A stretch of 34,804 nt of DNA, taken from the NCBI GenBank assembly GCA_015491955.1, contig WGFZ01000090.1, positions 1 through 34,804 of the forward strand, in the 5' to 3' direction. The position numbers and the translations under genes are program-made. The DNA comes from Nitratifractor sp. GTDB lineage: Bacteria; Campylobacterota; Campylobacteria; Campylobacterales; Sulfurovaceae. Positions within the stretch are counted from its first letter, which is position 1; the number at the start of each line of letters is the position of its first letter. Under the pieces are notes generated by a model. It was not told where the DNA came from and did no database searches. It worked only from the letters and a program-made list of their open reading frames with translations. This document shows, piece after piece, positions 20,722 through 30,004 of the stretch.

Positions 20722-22212
20722 ATGCCTAAACGTACTGCTATCATAGATATTGGCTCTAACTCTGCTCGTTTAGTGATTTTTCAACGTACAAGTCGCTATG
20801 GATTTCACCTAATTAATCAACAAAAGAGTAGAGTAAGAATAGGAGAAGGTGCCTATGAAGCAGGTGGCTATCTTCAAGACATAGGTATTGAACGTGCCTT
20901 TAATGCTCTACACTCATTTAAACATACGATTAAAGAGTACAAAGTAGATAGAGTCTATACCGTTGCAACGTCTGCTTTACGTGATGCCCCTAATCGTGCG
21001 GATTTTATAAGACTTATTCGTAAACATCTTGGGATAAATATTAAAGTAATTGATGGTATCCAAGAGGCGAAATATGGTGCTATTGCGGCATTAAACCTTC
21101 TACCTTTTAAAGATGCAATTACTGTAGATATTGGTGGAGGTTCTACCGATATGACACTTATTGAAAATGGTCATATCATTCAGAGTATCTCACTAAATCT
21201 TGGAACTGTTCGTCTTAAAGAGCTTTTTACAGATACAAAACGCAATAATAGTGAAGCAAGAGAGTATATTAGAAATCAGCTAAAGAGTATTCCTGAAACA
21301 TTTAAAAGCTCTCTTGTTGTGGGAATTGGAGGCAGTGCTAGGGCATTAGGTAGAGGGGTGATGTTACAAAATAATTACCCCTTTGATAAAATCCACGCCT
21401 TTAGATATAGTGTGGCAAAAAATAGAGATTATTTTAAAAAAGTTATAAAAGCCTCTATAGATGAATTAGAACAATTATCTATCAAAAAAAATCGTTTTGA
21501 TACTATTAGAGAGGGTACACTAATCTTTTCTGAACTTTTAGAGTATTTTGGTAGCAAAGAGGTGCTAACAAGTGGAGTAGGAGTAAGAGAAGGTGTTTTT
21601 CTTGCCAATCTTCTAAGAAATGACAAAGGTCGTTTCCCTCCTATGATAAATCCATCTATTAGAAGTATAAAGGATCGTTTTGACCTTCTAAAACTTCCAG
21701 AGGGTAATAAAGAGTATATAGGTAAGCAACTTTTCAAGATAATTGAGCCACGTTTTGATAGTACAAAAGAGTATCAAGAGTTACTCATAAAAGCTCTTAG
21801 CCTATCTAATATTGGAAAAGTACTTACTATTTACAAAGAACATCAACATGCCTTCTATATTGCAATGCAAGAGCTAAACTTTGGTTTTACCCACTCTCAA
21901 ATGCTTACTATTGCTATTTTAATGAGGTCTAAGGGAGATAGATTATATTACAAACCTCTATATAGAGAGTACAAATCACTTCTCCCACCAAAAACAGTAA
22001 TAAAATGGCTCAGTTTTGCATATAGCCTAACTCTTATACTCTATGAAAACTCTTCAAATGCAAAAATTACTTTTAATTGGGAGGGTAGTACACTAAAAAT
22101 TAGAAGTGATAAGAAACTATATCTAGCTAATGAAGAGATTAATAGTTTAAAAACACCAAAAGGGATTAAAGTCATTTTAATAGATAATAAGGCGATGAAC
22201 CTCATTAGCTAA
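20722..22212 (+). CDS. Ppx/GppA exopolyphosphatase / guanosine pentaphosphatase family protein
   Basis: MPKRTAIIDIGSNSARLVIF, VATSALRDAPNR, DIGGGSTDMTLIE; start at 20722. Confidence 0.93.
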   Translation: MPKRTAIIDIGSNSARLVIFQRTSRYGFHLINQQKSRVRIGEGAYEAGGYLQDIGIERAFNALHSFKHTIKEYKVDRVYTVATSALRDAPNRADFIRLIRKHLGINIKVIDGIQEAKYGAIAALNLLPFKDAITVDIGGGSTDMTLIENGHIIQSISLNLGTVRLKELFTDTKRNNSEAREYIRNQLKSIPETFKSSLVVGIGGSARALGRGVMLQNNYPFDKIHAFRYSVAKNRDYFKKVIKASIDELEQLSIKKNRFDTIREGTLIFSELLEYFGSKEVLTSGVGVREGVFLANLLRNDKGRFPPMINPSIRSIKDRFDLLKLPEGNKEYIGKQLFKIIEPRFDSTKEYQELLIKALSLSNIGKVLTIYKEHQHAFYIAMQELNFGFTHSQMLTIAILMRSKGDRLYYKPLYREYKSLLPPKTVIKWLSFAYSLTLILYENSSNAKITFNWEGSTLKIRSDKKLYLANEEINSLKTPKGIKVILIDNKAMNLIS

Positions 22213-22230
22213 ATATAAAAAATTTAGCTA
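22206..22230. terminator. Hairpin spanning both stop codons of a convergent gene pair; possible bidirectional terminator
   Basis: TAGCTAAAT-(ATAAAAA)-ATTTAGCTA, 9-bp perfect arms; contains the plus stop TAA (22210-22212) and minus stop TAA (22226-22224). Confidence 0.5.
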
Positions 22231-22619
22231 TTAGAGAGTGAGGATATAGCATTTGGAAAAACTACTCCATCTATTCCAAAACGTGCAACCCTCTCAATAC
22301 CTCGTTCATCATCAATTAAAACGAGAATTTTCATATCAAATAGATACTCATCTGCAAGTTTTTGTACAATAATTGCCTTTTCAAGCTGACAAAAGACATA
22401 ATTAGCACCAACTGCATTAATAAGTAGTACCTCTTTTATTGAACCTGCTGTTACTGCAAATTTAAGGTCATTCTTTTTACAATGCTTTGCAAGTTCAATA
22501 GAGTCCCCTAATGGTTCAAGTAGCAAAATATCATTTGGATTTGTATTTGAAATATCCTCTAATGAGAATACTCTTACAAAACGTGGGCTATCAACCAAAG
22601 GGTGTCCAAAAATTAACAT
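22224..22619 (-). CDS. Hypothetical protein, alpha/beta
   Basis: 131 aa ORF with codon bias and Shine-Dalgarno consistent with coding; family not recognised. Confidence 0.7.
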   Translation of the reverse strand: MLIFGHPLVDSPRFVRVFSLEDISNTNPNDILLLEPLGDSIELAKHCKKNDLKFAVTAGSIKEVLLINAVGANYVFCQLEKAIIVQKLADEYLFDMKILVLIDDERGIERVARFGIDGVVFPNAISSLSNS

Positions 22620-22646
22620 ATATACTCCTTATTTAATTTAAATCTT

Positions 22647-22874
22647 TTATGCTTTAGAGAGGCACTCTTGAGAACAATACCATTTACCTCTATAATATAT
22701 TGCATCTTTTTTAACAACATAAGTAGAACATTCACTACACTCAACAAGAGTTTCACTATCTTGAGAGTTATCATTACTATCTATTGAATCTCTCTTATCT
22801 GCTAAAATCCTACCTCCAAAAAATCGATAGATAGCATACAACAAAGCACCTATAATCAATAATTTCAATAACAT
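22647..22874 (-). CDS. PP0621-like small membrane-anchored protein with a C-terminal Cys4-type metal-binding motif
   Basis: 75 aa; N-terminal TM; LVECSECSTYVVKKDAIYYRGKWYCSQECLSKA. Confidence 0.75.
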   Translation of the reverse strand: MLLKLLIIGALLYAIYRFFGGRILADKRDSIDSNDNSQDSETLVECSECSTYVVKKDAIYYRGKWYCSQECLSKA

Positions 22875-22929
22875 ATTATCTATTCCTCTCTTGTGTGCTT
22901 ATTGAGTATTATACTTTAATTTCTTGAGA

Positions 22930-23568
22930 CTACTTCTTTGGTATAAGTAAAAGATACTGTCTTGTAGCACGTTTTATAATCTCTACTTTAAGTTCTCTTT
23001 TTAGAGATTTAACCTCTTGGCTAACACGACTCCCTTTATAAAATAGATAACTACTATTTTGATTTGAAATCTCTTTTGTTAAATCCAATAGCATATTTGT
23101 ATCACTAACTGCTCGAGAACTAATTAGATTAAATGGTGGCTCTTTTAACTGCTCAACTCTTTTACGAACGACTCTAACATTATCCAACTCTAACTCTAAA
23201 GAGGCATAACGTAAAAATGAGGAGCGTTTATTAAGTGGTTCACACAATAGAGTTGGTACATCGTCCCAAAAACAAGCAATAATTAAACCTGGAAATCCAG
23301 CTCCTGTTCCTACGTCAAGTAAAGATTTAGGCTTAGGTATAAATTTTAGTGGATATAAAGAATCTATAATATTTTCAAGTATAGCATCAAAGGAGCTATT
23401 ACTTGTAAGATTGTGAATACTATTCCACTCTCTTAATATTTGAGTAAAACGCTTTAGACGCCAAATCAACTTATCATCACTATCTAAACTAAATTTCTCC
23501 AAGTTATCAATTAAAGATTTTTGGAAATACTCTTGCTTATCTTCCACTATCTCAACCTCTTTACTCAA
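22930..23568 (-). CDS. rsmG: 16S rRNA (guanine(527)-N(7))-methyltransferase RsmG
   Basis: [30 protein letters not shown]...[16 protein letters not shown]...ISSRAVSD. Confidence 0.93.
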   Translation of the reverse strand: MSKEVEIVEDKQEYFQKSLIDNLEKFSLDSDDKLIWRLKRFTQILREWNSIHNLTSNSSFDAILENIIDSLYPLKFIPKPKSLLDVGTGAGFPGLIIACFWDDVPTLLCEPLNKRSSFLRYASLELELDNVRVVRKRVEQLKEPPFNLISSRAVSDTNMLLDLTKEISNQNSSYLFYKGSRVSQEVKSLKRELKVEIIKRATRQYLLLIPKK

Positions 23569-24131
23569 AGTAGATGTCCCATCTGCTCTTTTTTTGTCTT
23601 GAGATAATTCTCATTATATGGGTTTGAATCAATAATAAGTGGAACACGCTCAACAATCTCAATATTACGTAAAGACTCAATCTTATGCGGATTATTCGTA
23701 AGTAAACGCATCTGTCTAATACTAAAATGCTCTAAAATAGTCTCTACAATATCATAGGTTCTCTCATCAGCTTTAAATCCAAGTTGATGATTTGCTTCAA
23801 CTGTATCAAGTCCTTTATCTTGTAGAGCATAGGCATTTACCTTATTTAAAAGTCCAATATTACGCCCCTCTTGCCTGTGATAAATAAGCATTCCTCCCTC
23901 TTTAGAAATCCTTTCAAGAGAGGCTTGAAGTTGCTCACCGCAATCACACTTAACAGAACCTAAAGCATCTCCAGTAAGACACTCAGAGTGTACACGAACC
24001 AAAGGAACTGGAGGGATTGGCTCAGTAAACATCGCTAGATGCTCCTTTTCATCTTCCTTAAATGCTTGGATTTTAAAGGTGCCATATCGTGTTGGTAATG
24101 TAGCTATTTTGGAAATTTTTATCTTTTTCAT
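23565..24131 (-). CDS. ribA: GTP cyclohydrolase II
   Basis: [25 protein letters not shown]...[22 protein letters not shown]...[12 protein letters not shown]. Confidence 0.96.
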   Translation of the reverse strand: MKKIKISKIATLPTRYGTFKIQAFKEDEKEHLAMFTEPIPPVPLVRVHSECLTGDALGSVKCDCGEQLQASLERISKEGGMLIYHRQEGRNIGLLNKVNAYALQDKGLDTVEANHQLGFKADERTYDIVETILEHFSIRQMRLLTNNPHKIESLRNIEIVERVPLIIDSNPYNENYLKTKKEQMGHLL

Positions 24132-24210
24132 AGATGGTATTATACCCCAGCAAGGCTACCGAGAGATAAAAACGAGTAAAATTATTAAAATTCTACAAAA
24201 GGGAACTAAA

Positions 24211-25182
24211 ATGTTTACTAGATTTAGAAGAAAAAGGCTATCTCCTGTACTAAGAGACCTACTCCAAGAGACACATATAACTACTAATGATTTTATATAT
24301 CCTCTATTTATTCGTAGTGGAGAGGGTATTAGAAATGAAGTAAATTCTATGCCAGGAGTATTTCAATTAAGTATTGATGAAGCTATCAAGGAGTGTTATG
24401 AGTTAAAGGAGTTGGGCTTAAACTCTATAATCTTATTTGGTATTCCAGATACTAAAGATAGTGTGGGTTCTGATGCTCTTTGTGAACATGGAATTATTGC
24501 ATCAGCTATTAGAGAAATAAAAAAGGCTCACCCTGATATATTTATTGTTACTGACCTCTGTTTTTGTGAATATACAGACCACGGTCATTGTGGAATTTTA
24601 GACCCTATACTTGAGACAGTAGATAATGACTCTACACTTATTAATCTTGGCAAACAAGCTATTATTCACGCTAAAGCAGGAGCTGATATGATAGCTCCAA
24701 GTGGAATGATGGACGGAATGATTACATCAATTAGAGATTCCCTTGATAAGGCTAATTTTGAACATATACCAATTATGAGCTACTCTACCAAATTCTCCAG
24801 TTCGTGGTATGGACCCTTTAGAGATGTAGCAGAGAGTAGTCCTAGTTTTGGGGATAGAAGAAGCTATCAGATGAATCCTGCTAATAGGCGTGAAGCAATT
24901 ATGGAGAGTTTAGCAGATGAAGCAGAGGGTGCTGATATTCTAATGGTTAAACCAGCCCTTGCATACTTAGATATTATTAGGGATATTAGAGAATCTACTC
25001 AACTACCATTAGCAGTTTATAATGTCAGTGGAGAGTACTCTATGCTAAAGATGGCTCAAAAGGCTGGAGTGATTGATTATGAAAAGGTTATGATGGAGAC
25101 TATGTTAGCCTTTAAACGTGCTGGTGCTGATATTATTATTAGTTATCACGCTAAAGAGGTAGCAAAACTCTTAAAGAGATAG
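24211..25182 (+). CDS. hemB: Delta-aminolevulinic acid dehydratase (porphobilinogen synthase)
   Basis: [68 protein letters not shown]; start 24211, not the track's 24079. Confidence 0.97.
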   Translation: MFTRFRRKRLSPVLRDLLQETHITTNDFIYPLFIRSGEGIRNEVNSMPGVFQLSIDEAIKECYELKELGLNSIILFGIPDTKDSVGSDALCEHGIIASAIREIKKAHPDIFIVTDLCFCEYTDHGHCGILDPILETVDNDSTLINLGKQAIIHAKAGADMIAPSGMMDGMITSIRDSLDKANFEHIPIMSYSTKFSSSWYGPFRDVAESSPSFGDRRSYQMNPANRREAIMESLADEAEGADILMVKPALAYLDIIRDIRESTQLPLAVYNVSGEYSMLKMAQKAGVIDYEKVMMETMLAFKRAGADIIISYHAKEVAKLLKR

Positions 25183-25236
25183 AGTTATACAATAAAATAT
25201 ATATCTAAAATTTAAGCTTTTAAAGGGATTAAAGAT

Positions 25237-26598
25237 ATGGACGTTAAATCCTATACTGAAAATGTTTTAAAATTTATAAAAGAGTGTTCACCAGGACAAG
25301 ATGAGTTCTATCAAGCCTCTACTGAAGTATTTGAAAGCCTTATACCAATACTACAAGAGGATAAGAGGTATCAAGATAACTCTATTTTAGAGAGAATAAT
25401 TATGCCAGAGCGTACCATTATATTTAGAGTTACTTGGATTAATGATAGTGGTAAAATTCAGACTAATTTAGGCTACAGAGTACAATTTAACTCTGCTTTA
25501 GGCCCATACAAAGGTGGTTTAAGATTTCACCCATCTGTTAATTTAGGAATTATTAAATTTCTAGGATTTGAGCAGATTTTCAAAAATGCCCTTACTGGTT
25601 TAGGAATAGGTGGAGGTAAAGGGGGAAGTAATTTTAACCCTAAAGGTAAAAGTGATGCAGAGATTAACCGCTTTTGTCAAGCCTTTATGAGTGAGCTATA
25701 TCGTCATATTGGAACAACAAGAGATATTCCAGCTGGAGATATTGGTGTAGGAGCAAGAGAGATTGGATACCTCTTTGGACAATATAAACTTCTTACTGCA
25801 AATTTCGAGGGTGTAATGACAGGAAAAGGTGTTGGCTGGGGAGGCTCTTTTGGACGGAAAGAGGCTACTGGATATGGTTCTGTATATTTTGCTGAACATA
25901 TTTTAAATAGACACGATAATCAACTAAAGGGAAAAATTTGCTGTGTATCAGGAGCAGGAAATGTAGCGACTTATACCATCGAAAAGCTAAAGAGTATGGG
26001 GGCTATTCCTGTAACTTGTTCAGATAGTAGAGGTACTATATATCACCCCAAAGGTATTGACATTAAGACCCTCAAGGCAATAAAAGAGGTAGGTCGAGAG
26101 TCATTAGAGAAATATGCCGAGCTTCACCCAGACTCTACATATATACCAGTACATAAATATCCAGAAGGTGGACACGCAGTTTGGTCAATTCCTTGTGATA
26201 TTGCCTTTCCAAGTGCTACACAAAATGAACTAACTCTAATTGATGCTAAAAATTTAGTAAAAAATGGCTGTATCTTGGTAAATGAGGGAGCGAATATGCC
26301 AACAACACCTCAAGCACTTAGCTACCTTAAAGAGAATAAAATACTATTTGCTCCTGCTAAAGCTGCAAATGCAGGAGGTGTTGCGGTTAGCCAACTTGAG
26401 ATGGCTCAAAATGCAAGTATGCAACACTGGAGCTTTGCAGAGGTAGATACAAAACTATTTGCAATTATGAAGAGTATCTTTGAAACTGCCGATGAGACAG
26501 CAAAAGAGTTTGGACAAGAGGGGAATCTCTTAATGGGAGCAAACATTGCAGGATTTAGGAGAGTTGCCGATGCTATGATTGATGAGGGTGCTGTATAA
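25237..26598 (+). CDS. gdhA: NADP-type glutamate dehydrogenase
   Basis: GYRVQFNSALGPYKGGLRFHPSVN, KNALTGLGIGGGKGGSNFNPKGKSDAEINRFCQAFM, GAGNVATYTIEKL. Confidence 0.98.
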   Translation: MDVKSYTENVLKFIKECSPGQDEFYQASTEVFESLIPILQEDKRYQDNSILERIIMPERTIIFRVTWINDSGKIQTNLGYRVQFNSALGPYKGGLRFHPSVNLGIIKFLGFEQIFKNALTGLGIGGGKGGSNFNPKGKSDAEINRFCQAFMSELYRHIGTTRDIPAGDIGVGAREIGYLFGQYKLLTANFEGVMTGKGVGWGGSFGRKEATGYGSVYFAEHILNRHDNQLKGKICCVSGAGNVATYTIEKLKSMGAIPVTCSDSRGTIYHPKGIDIKTLKAIKEVGRESLEKYAELHPDSTYIPVHKYPEGGHAVWSIPCDIAFPSATQNELTLIDAKNLVKNGCILVNEGANMPTTPQALSYLKENKILFAPAKAANAGGVAVSQLEMAQNASMQHWSFAEVDTKLFAIMKSIFETADETAKEFGQEGNLLMGANIAGFRRVADAMIDEGAV

Positions 26599-26619
26599 AA
26601 AATTGGTAATGTTGAGCTA

Positions 26620-26651
26620 ATAGGGATTTATGAGTTTCTAACAATCCCTAT
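26620..26651. terminator. Hairpin between convergent gdhA and nirA, possible bidirectional terminator
   Basis: ATAGGGATT-(14 nt)-AATCCCTAT, perfect 9-bp arms; T/A-rich flanks, no immediate U-run. Confidence 0.45.
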
Positions 26652-26661
26652 ATAGTAAAAA

Positions 26662-28560
26662 TTATAATTTTTTTAATTCTACTAATATCTCTGTAAAGAC
26701 CTCATAACGACCACTAGTTGGAGCAATCATCTTCATTATAATATTGTTTAAATCATCACCTATATTTTTATTTAATCTCTTGATAGGAGTAGCTGGAGTC
26801 TTTTGGATTGGATTATAATTATAAGTTCCTTGATAAGCATTTTCACCTGAGAGTTTTTTATAAATTTCAAGACCTAATATAAATATCTCATTTATCTCTT
26901 GAGTTTGAGTCCAACTCCTATTAAAGGTAACTCCTTCTACTCCTAAACTCTTAGCAACCTCAACATTCCAACGTAAAATAAATTCAATTGCCCCCCTTGA
27001 GTAGCGTCTCAAGACTACACTTTCAAAATCTTCAAAGCTCTCTCTATCTTCTCTTAAATCTCTATATCCTTTAACAAGCTCTAATATATAAAAACGAGCT
27101 TTAGTTAAAGGTACTGTTCTTAAAATATCATACGCCTCTTCTTGTGTACGTGTAGATTTTCCACCAAGTTGAATATGTACTCCAAAGACTGTCTTACCAT
27201 CTTCTTTTGCCTTACAGCCAATAAAGCCAATATCACCCAATTCGTGAACTCCACACCCCTTTACACACGCCGACCAGTGCATTCTAATAGAAGCATCAGA
27301 TGGGAGTGGACACTCTTTCCCAAGAAATTCAGCCATCTCAATAGCATCAGCCTTATTTGGAATAACACCAAAGGGGCATAAATCAACTCCAGCACAAGCT
27401 ACTAATTGGTTAAAGTATGGAGTTGAAGAGTTTGCATAACGATTATATGGCTTTTTCTCAAGTACACTTGGTATCTTCTCTTTTTTAATACCAATAATAT
27501 ATATATTTTGTGTAGTTGATATATTTAGAAGTCCACTCCCCTCATCTTTTGCAAGTTCACTAGCCTCTATCATAGCTGTACCACTAAATATTCCTGAAGG
27601 AACTACCATATTAAGAGCATAAGAGCCATCTTTTAGAGCGATTCTTCCATCTCTCTCCTCTGTTCTAGGAGTTTTAACAAGAGTCTCACCAGCTCTAGTA
27701 AAGTTTCGCTCTGCCATCTCTTCAATAGCCTCTATAACTATTTTCATTCCAGCCTCTTTTATAAGATAGTGCAGACGATTTTTATTACGACTATCTCTAA
27801 AACCATATTTTTTATAGGTCTTAATGAGTGCCTCATAGAAAGGGATAACTTCATCTTCACTCAAAAATATATCTGCACTATTAGCAATAGCTCCAACCTT
27901 TCCACCTAGATATACATTAAATCCATACTCACCATCTTTAATAGCAAGAGCAAAACAGCAATCGTGAGCAAATAGATTACAACGGTTAGTAGTAGAGCCA
28001 CTAATAGATGTATTAAATTTTCTAGGAATTGTGGCTATCCACTCCTCATTTTTAAGCCAAAGATTTTGCATCTGTTCAATTAGAGGCATAACATCAATAA
28101 TATTATCATAGGCTAATCCATTTAAGGGGTCAGCTACAATATTTCTAAAATTATCTACTCCTGTTTGCCAACTAGTAATACCAACACTCTCTAAGCCCTC
28201 TATTACTCTAGGAATATCTTCAATCTTTAAGTGTCTAAACTGAACTTGGGCTCTAGTTGTCAAATCCATATAATCCTCTCCATAACTCTTGGAGAGTTCT
28301 CCTAAAACTTTTGCCTGTTCACTATTTAAACGTCCTGCTGGAATACGAATACGCATCATAAAACGCTCTGGAGTTGCTGGACGGTCAAAAACTCCAAAGC
28401 ATTTAAGAAAATAATCCTTATCCTCTTTAGAGATTGAACTATATCCCTCTTTGGCGTAAGTTTGCAATGCTTCCCACGCCTCTTTATAGCTACGTGTCTC
28501 TTTTAATTTTTCTATTTTATTTATCTTTGTATGTCTAGCAGTGATAGTCTCTAACTTCAT
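26662..28560 (-). CDS. nirA: Ferredoxin-type nitrite/sulfite reductase (siroheme, 4Fe-4S)
   Basis: 632 aa; NTSISGSTTNRCNLFAHDCCF, VACAGVDLCPFGVIPNKADAIEMAEFL, HWSACVKGCGVHELGDIGFIGCKAKEDGKTVFGVHIQLGGK. Gene symbol inferred from the adjacent nitrate transporter. Confidence 0.88.
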   Translation of the reverse strand: MKLETITARHTKINKIEKLKETRSYKEAWEALQTYAKEGYSSISKEDKDYFLKCFGVFDRPATPERFMMRIRIPAGRLNSEQAKVLGELSKSYGEDYMDLTTRAQVQFRHLKIEDIPRVIEGLESVGITSWQTGVDNFRNIVADPLNGLAYDNIIDVMPLIEQMQNLWLKNEEWIATIPRKFNTSISGSTTNRCNLFAHDCCFALAIKDGEYGFNVYLGGKVGAIANSADIFLSEDEVIPFYEALIKTYKKYGFRDSRNKNRLHYLIKEAGMKIVIEAIEEMAERNFTRAGETLVKTPRTEERDGRIALKDGSYALNMVVPSGIFSGTAMIEASELAKDEGSGLLNISTTQNIYIIGIKKEKIPSVLEKKPYNRYANSSTPYFNQLVACAGVDLCPFGVIPNKADAIEMAEFLGKECPLPSDASIRMHWSACVKGCGVHELGDIGFIGCKAKEDGKTVFGVHIQLGGKSTRTQEEAYDILRTVPLTKARFYILELVKGYRDLREDRESFEDFESVVLRRYSRGAIEFILRWNVEVAKSLGVEGVTFNRSWTQTQEINEIFILGLEIYKKLSGENAYQGTYNYNPIQKTPATPIKRLNKNIGDDLNNIIMKMIAPTSGRYEVFTEILVELKKL

Positions 28561-28610
28561 TATATATACCTCTGATTTTATATCTTTTATTCTTAGAAGT
28601 ATATTTAAAA

Positions 28611-28629
28611 ATTGATTGATTGATTGATT
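28611..28629. repeat. Short tandem tetranucleotide repeat (ATTG x4 + ATT) in the nirA/narK divergent intergenic region
   Basis: ATTGATTGATTGATTGATT read directly. Confidence 0.9.
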
Positions 28630-28700
28630 AAAAAATAGACATATAAACTATCATTTTATATACTACAATTCTAGCACTTATAATTTGAGGAGTGATAGTT

Positions 28701-29978
28701 ATGAAGTTTGGTGAACTAAAAGAGGCTGGACATTTTCCAACACTCTTAGCAGCTTTTTTATATTTTGATTTTAGTTTTATGGTCTGGACAATGTTAGGAC
28801 CATTAGCTACAGAGATTAGTCAATCTATGGCTCTACACGGTTTTACTATAGATTCTAATCAAAAGGCAACTCTACTAGCTATTCCTATTTTATCTGGTGC
28901 AATTTTGAGAATTATTCTTGGATTTGGAGTAGATAAGATTGGAGCTAAAAAGACAGCTTTAATATCTCAAGCCATTGTAATTGCTTCGCTCTTTTATGCA
29001 TATTTTCGTGGTGAGAGTATTACATATAATGAACTATTAGCTGTAGCTTTTGGTCTTGGTTTTGCAGGAGCATCATTTGCAGTAGCCCTACCTCAAGCTG
29101 GGCAATGGTACCCACCTAGACTACAAGGCTTAGTTCTTGGATTAGCTGGAGCTGGAAATATTGGTGTAGTTCTTGACTTTATATTTGCTCCAAAGATTGC
29201 TCAACTTTGGGGTTGGCAAATGGTCTTTTTAGTAGGTGCAGTACTCTCTACATTTATATTTATAATGTATGCAATTATGGCAAAAGATGCTCCTGCTAAC
29301 ATATATAAACCAAATCCTAAAAAATTGAGAGATTATGCTAAGCTTCTTGGAGATAAAGATACTTGGTGGTTTAGCCTCTTTTATGCTGTTAGTTTTGGTG
29401 GTTTTGTTGGATTTGCTAACTATATGAAAGTATATTTAATGAATACATACCAAGTAGATATGAACCATTTTGGTCTTGAATACCTTAATGAGCCTAACGT
29501 TAAAGTAGTTGCTGGATATTTTGGAGCTATATGTATCTTTGCTGGTGCTGTTTTACGTCCCGTAGGTGGAAATGTGGCTGATAAAATGGGTGGAGTAAAA
29601 AGTCTATATATCTTCTTTGGTCTAGTGGCAATCTTAGCAGTTATTAATGCTACACTTGTTCATAACTTCTATCTTGCTATATTTGTACTTTTCCTTATTA
29701 TGGCAAATCTTGGAATGGCAAATGGTGCAGTATTTCAACTAGTACCTCAACGCTTTGGTAAAGATATGGGTATTATGACTGGTATTGTCGGTTGTGCAGG
29801 AGGACTAGGAGGAACTGCTCTTATTAAGACTCTAGGTTGGTCAAAGGGTGCTTTTGATGGGTATGGTGCAGGATTTTTTATCTTTGCTGGAGTTGTAGCT
29901 ATTGCTATACTTGGTATTAGCCTTGTTAAGACTCGTTGGAGAACAACTTGGGGTGTTAGTGCTGGAGGGCGTATCTAA
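28701..29978 (+). CDS. Nitrate/nitrite transporter, MFS (NarK/NasA type)
   Basis: Start MKFGELKEAGHFPTLLAAFLYFDFSFMVWTMLGPL; QAGQWYPPRLQGLVLGLAGAGNIGVVLD; AVLRPVGGNVADKMGG. ATG at 28701 with GAGGAG Shine-Dalgarno preferred over GTG 28692. Confidence 0.92.
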   Translation: MKFGELKEAGHFPTLLAAFLYFDFSFMVWTMLGPLATEISQSMALHGFTIDSNQKATLLAIPILSGAILRIILGFGVDKIGAKKTALISQAIVIASLFYAYFRGESITYNELLAVAFGLGFAGASFAVALPQAGQWYPPRLQGLVLGLAGAGNIGVVLDFIFAPKIAQLWGWQMVFLVGAVLSTFIFIMYAIMAKDAPANIYKPNPKKLRDYAKLLGDKDTWWFSLFYAVSFGGFVGFANYMKVYLMNTYQVDMNHFGLEYLNEPNVKVVAGYFGAICIFAGAVLRPVGGNVADKMGGVKSLYIFFGLVAILAVINATLVHNFYLAIFVLFLIMANLGMANGAVFQLVPQRFGKDMGIMTGIVGCAGGLGGTALIKTLGWSKGAFDGYGAGFFIFAGVVAIAILGISLVKTRWRTTWGVSAGGRI

Positions 29979-30004
29979 AATATATAACTTTTAAAAGGAA
30001 TCTT

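Noticed and set aside
24079-24210. 44-aa N-terminal extension of hemB in the ORF track
   Set aside because: It overlaps the divergent ribA 5' end; homology begins at [12 protein letters not shown] (24211).
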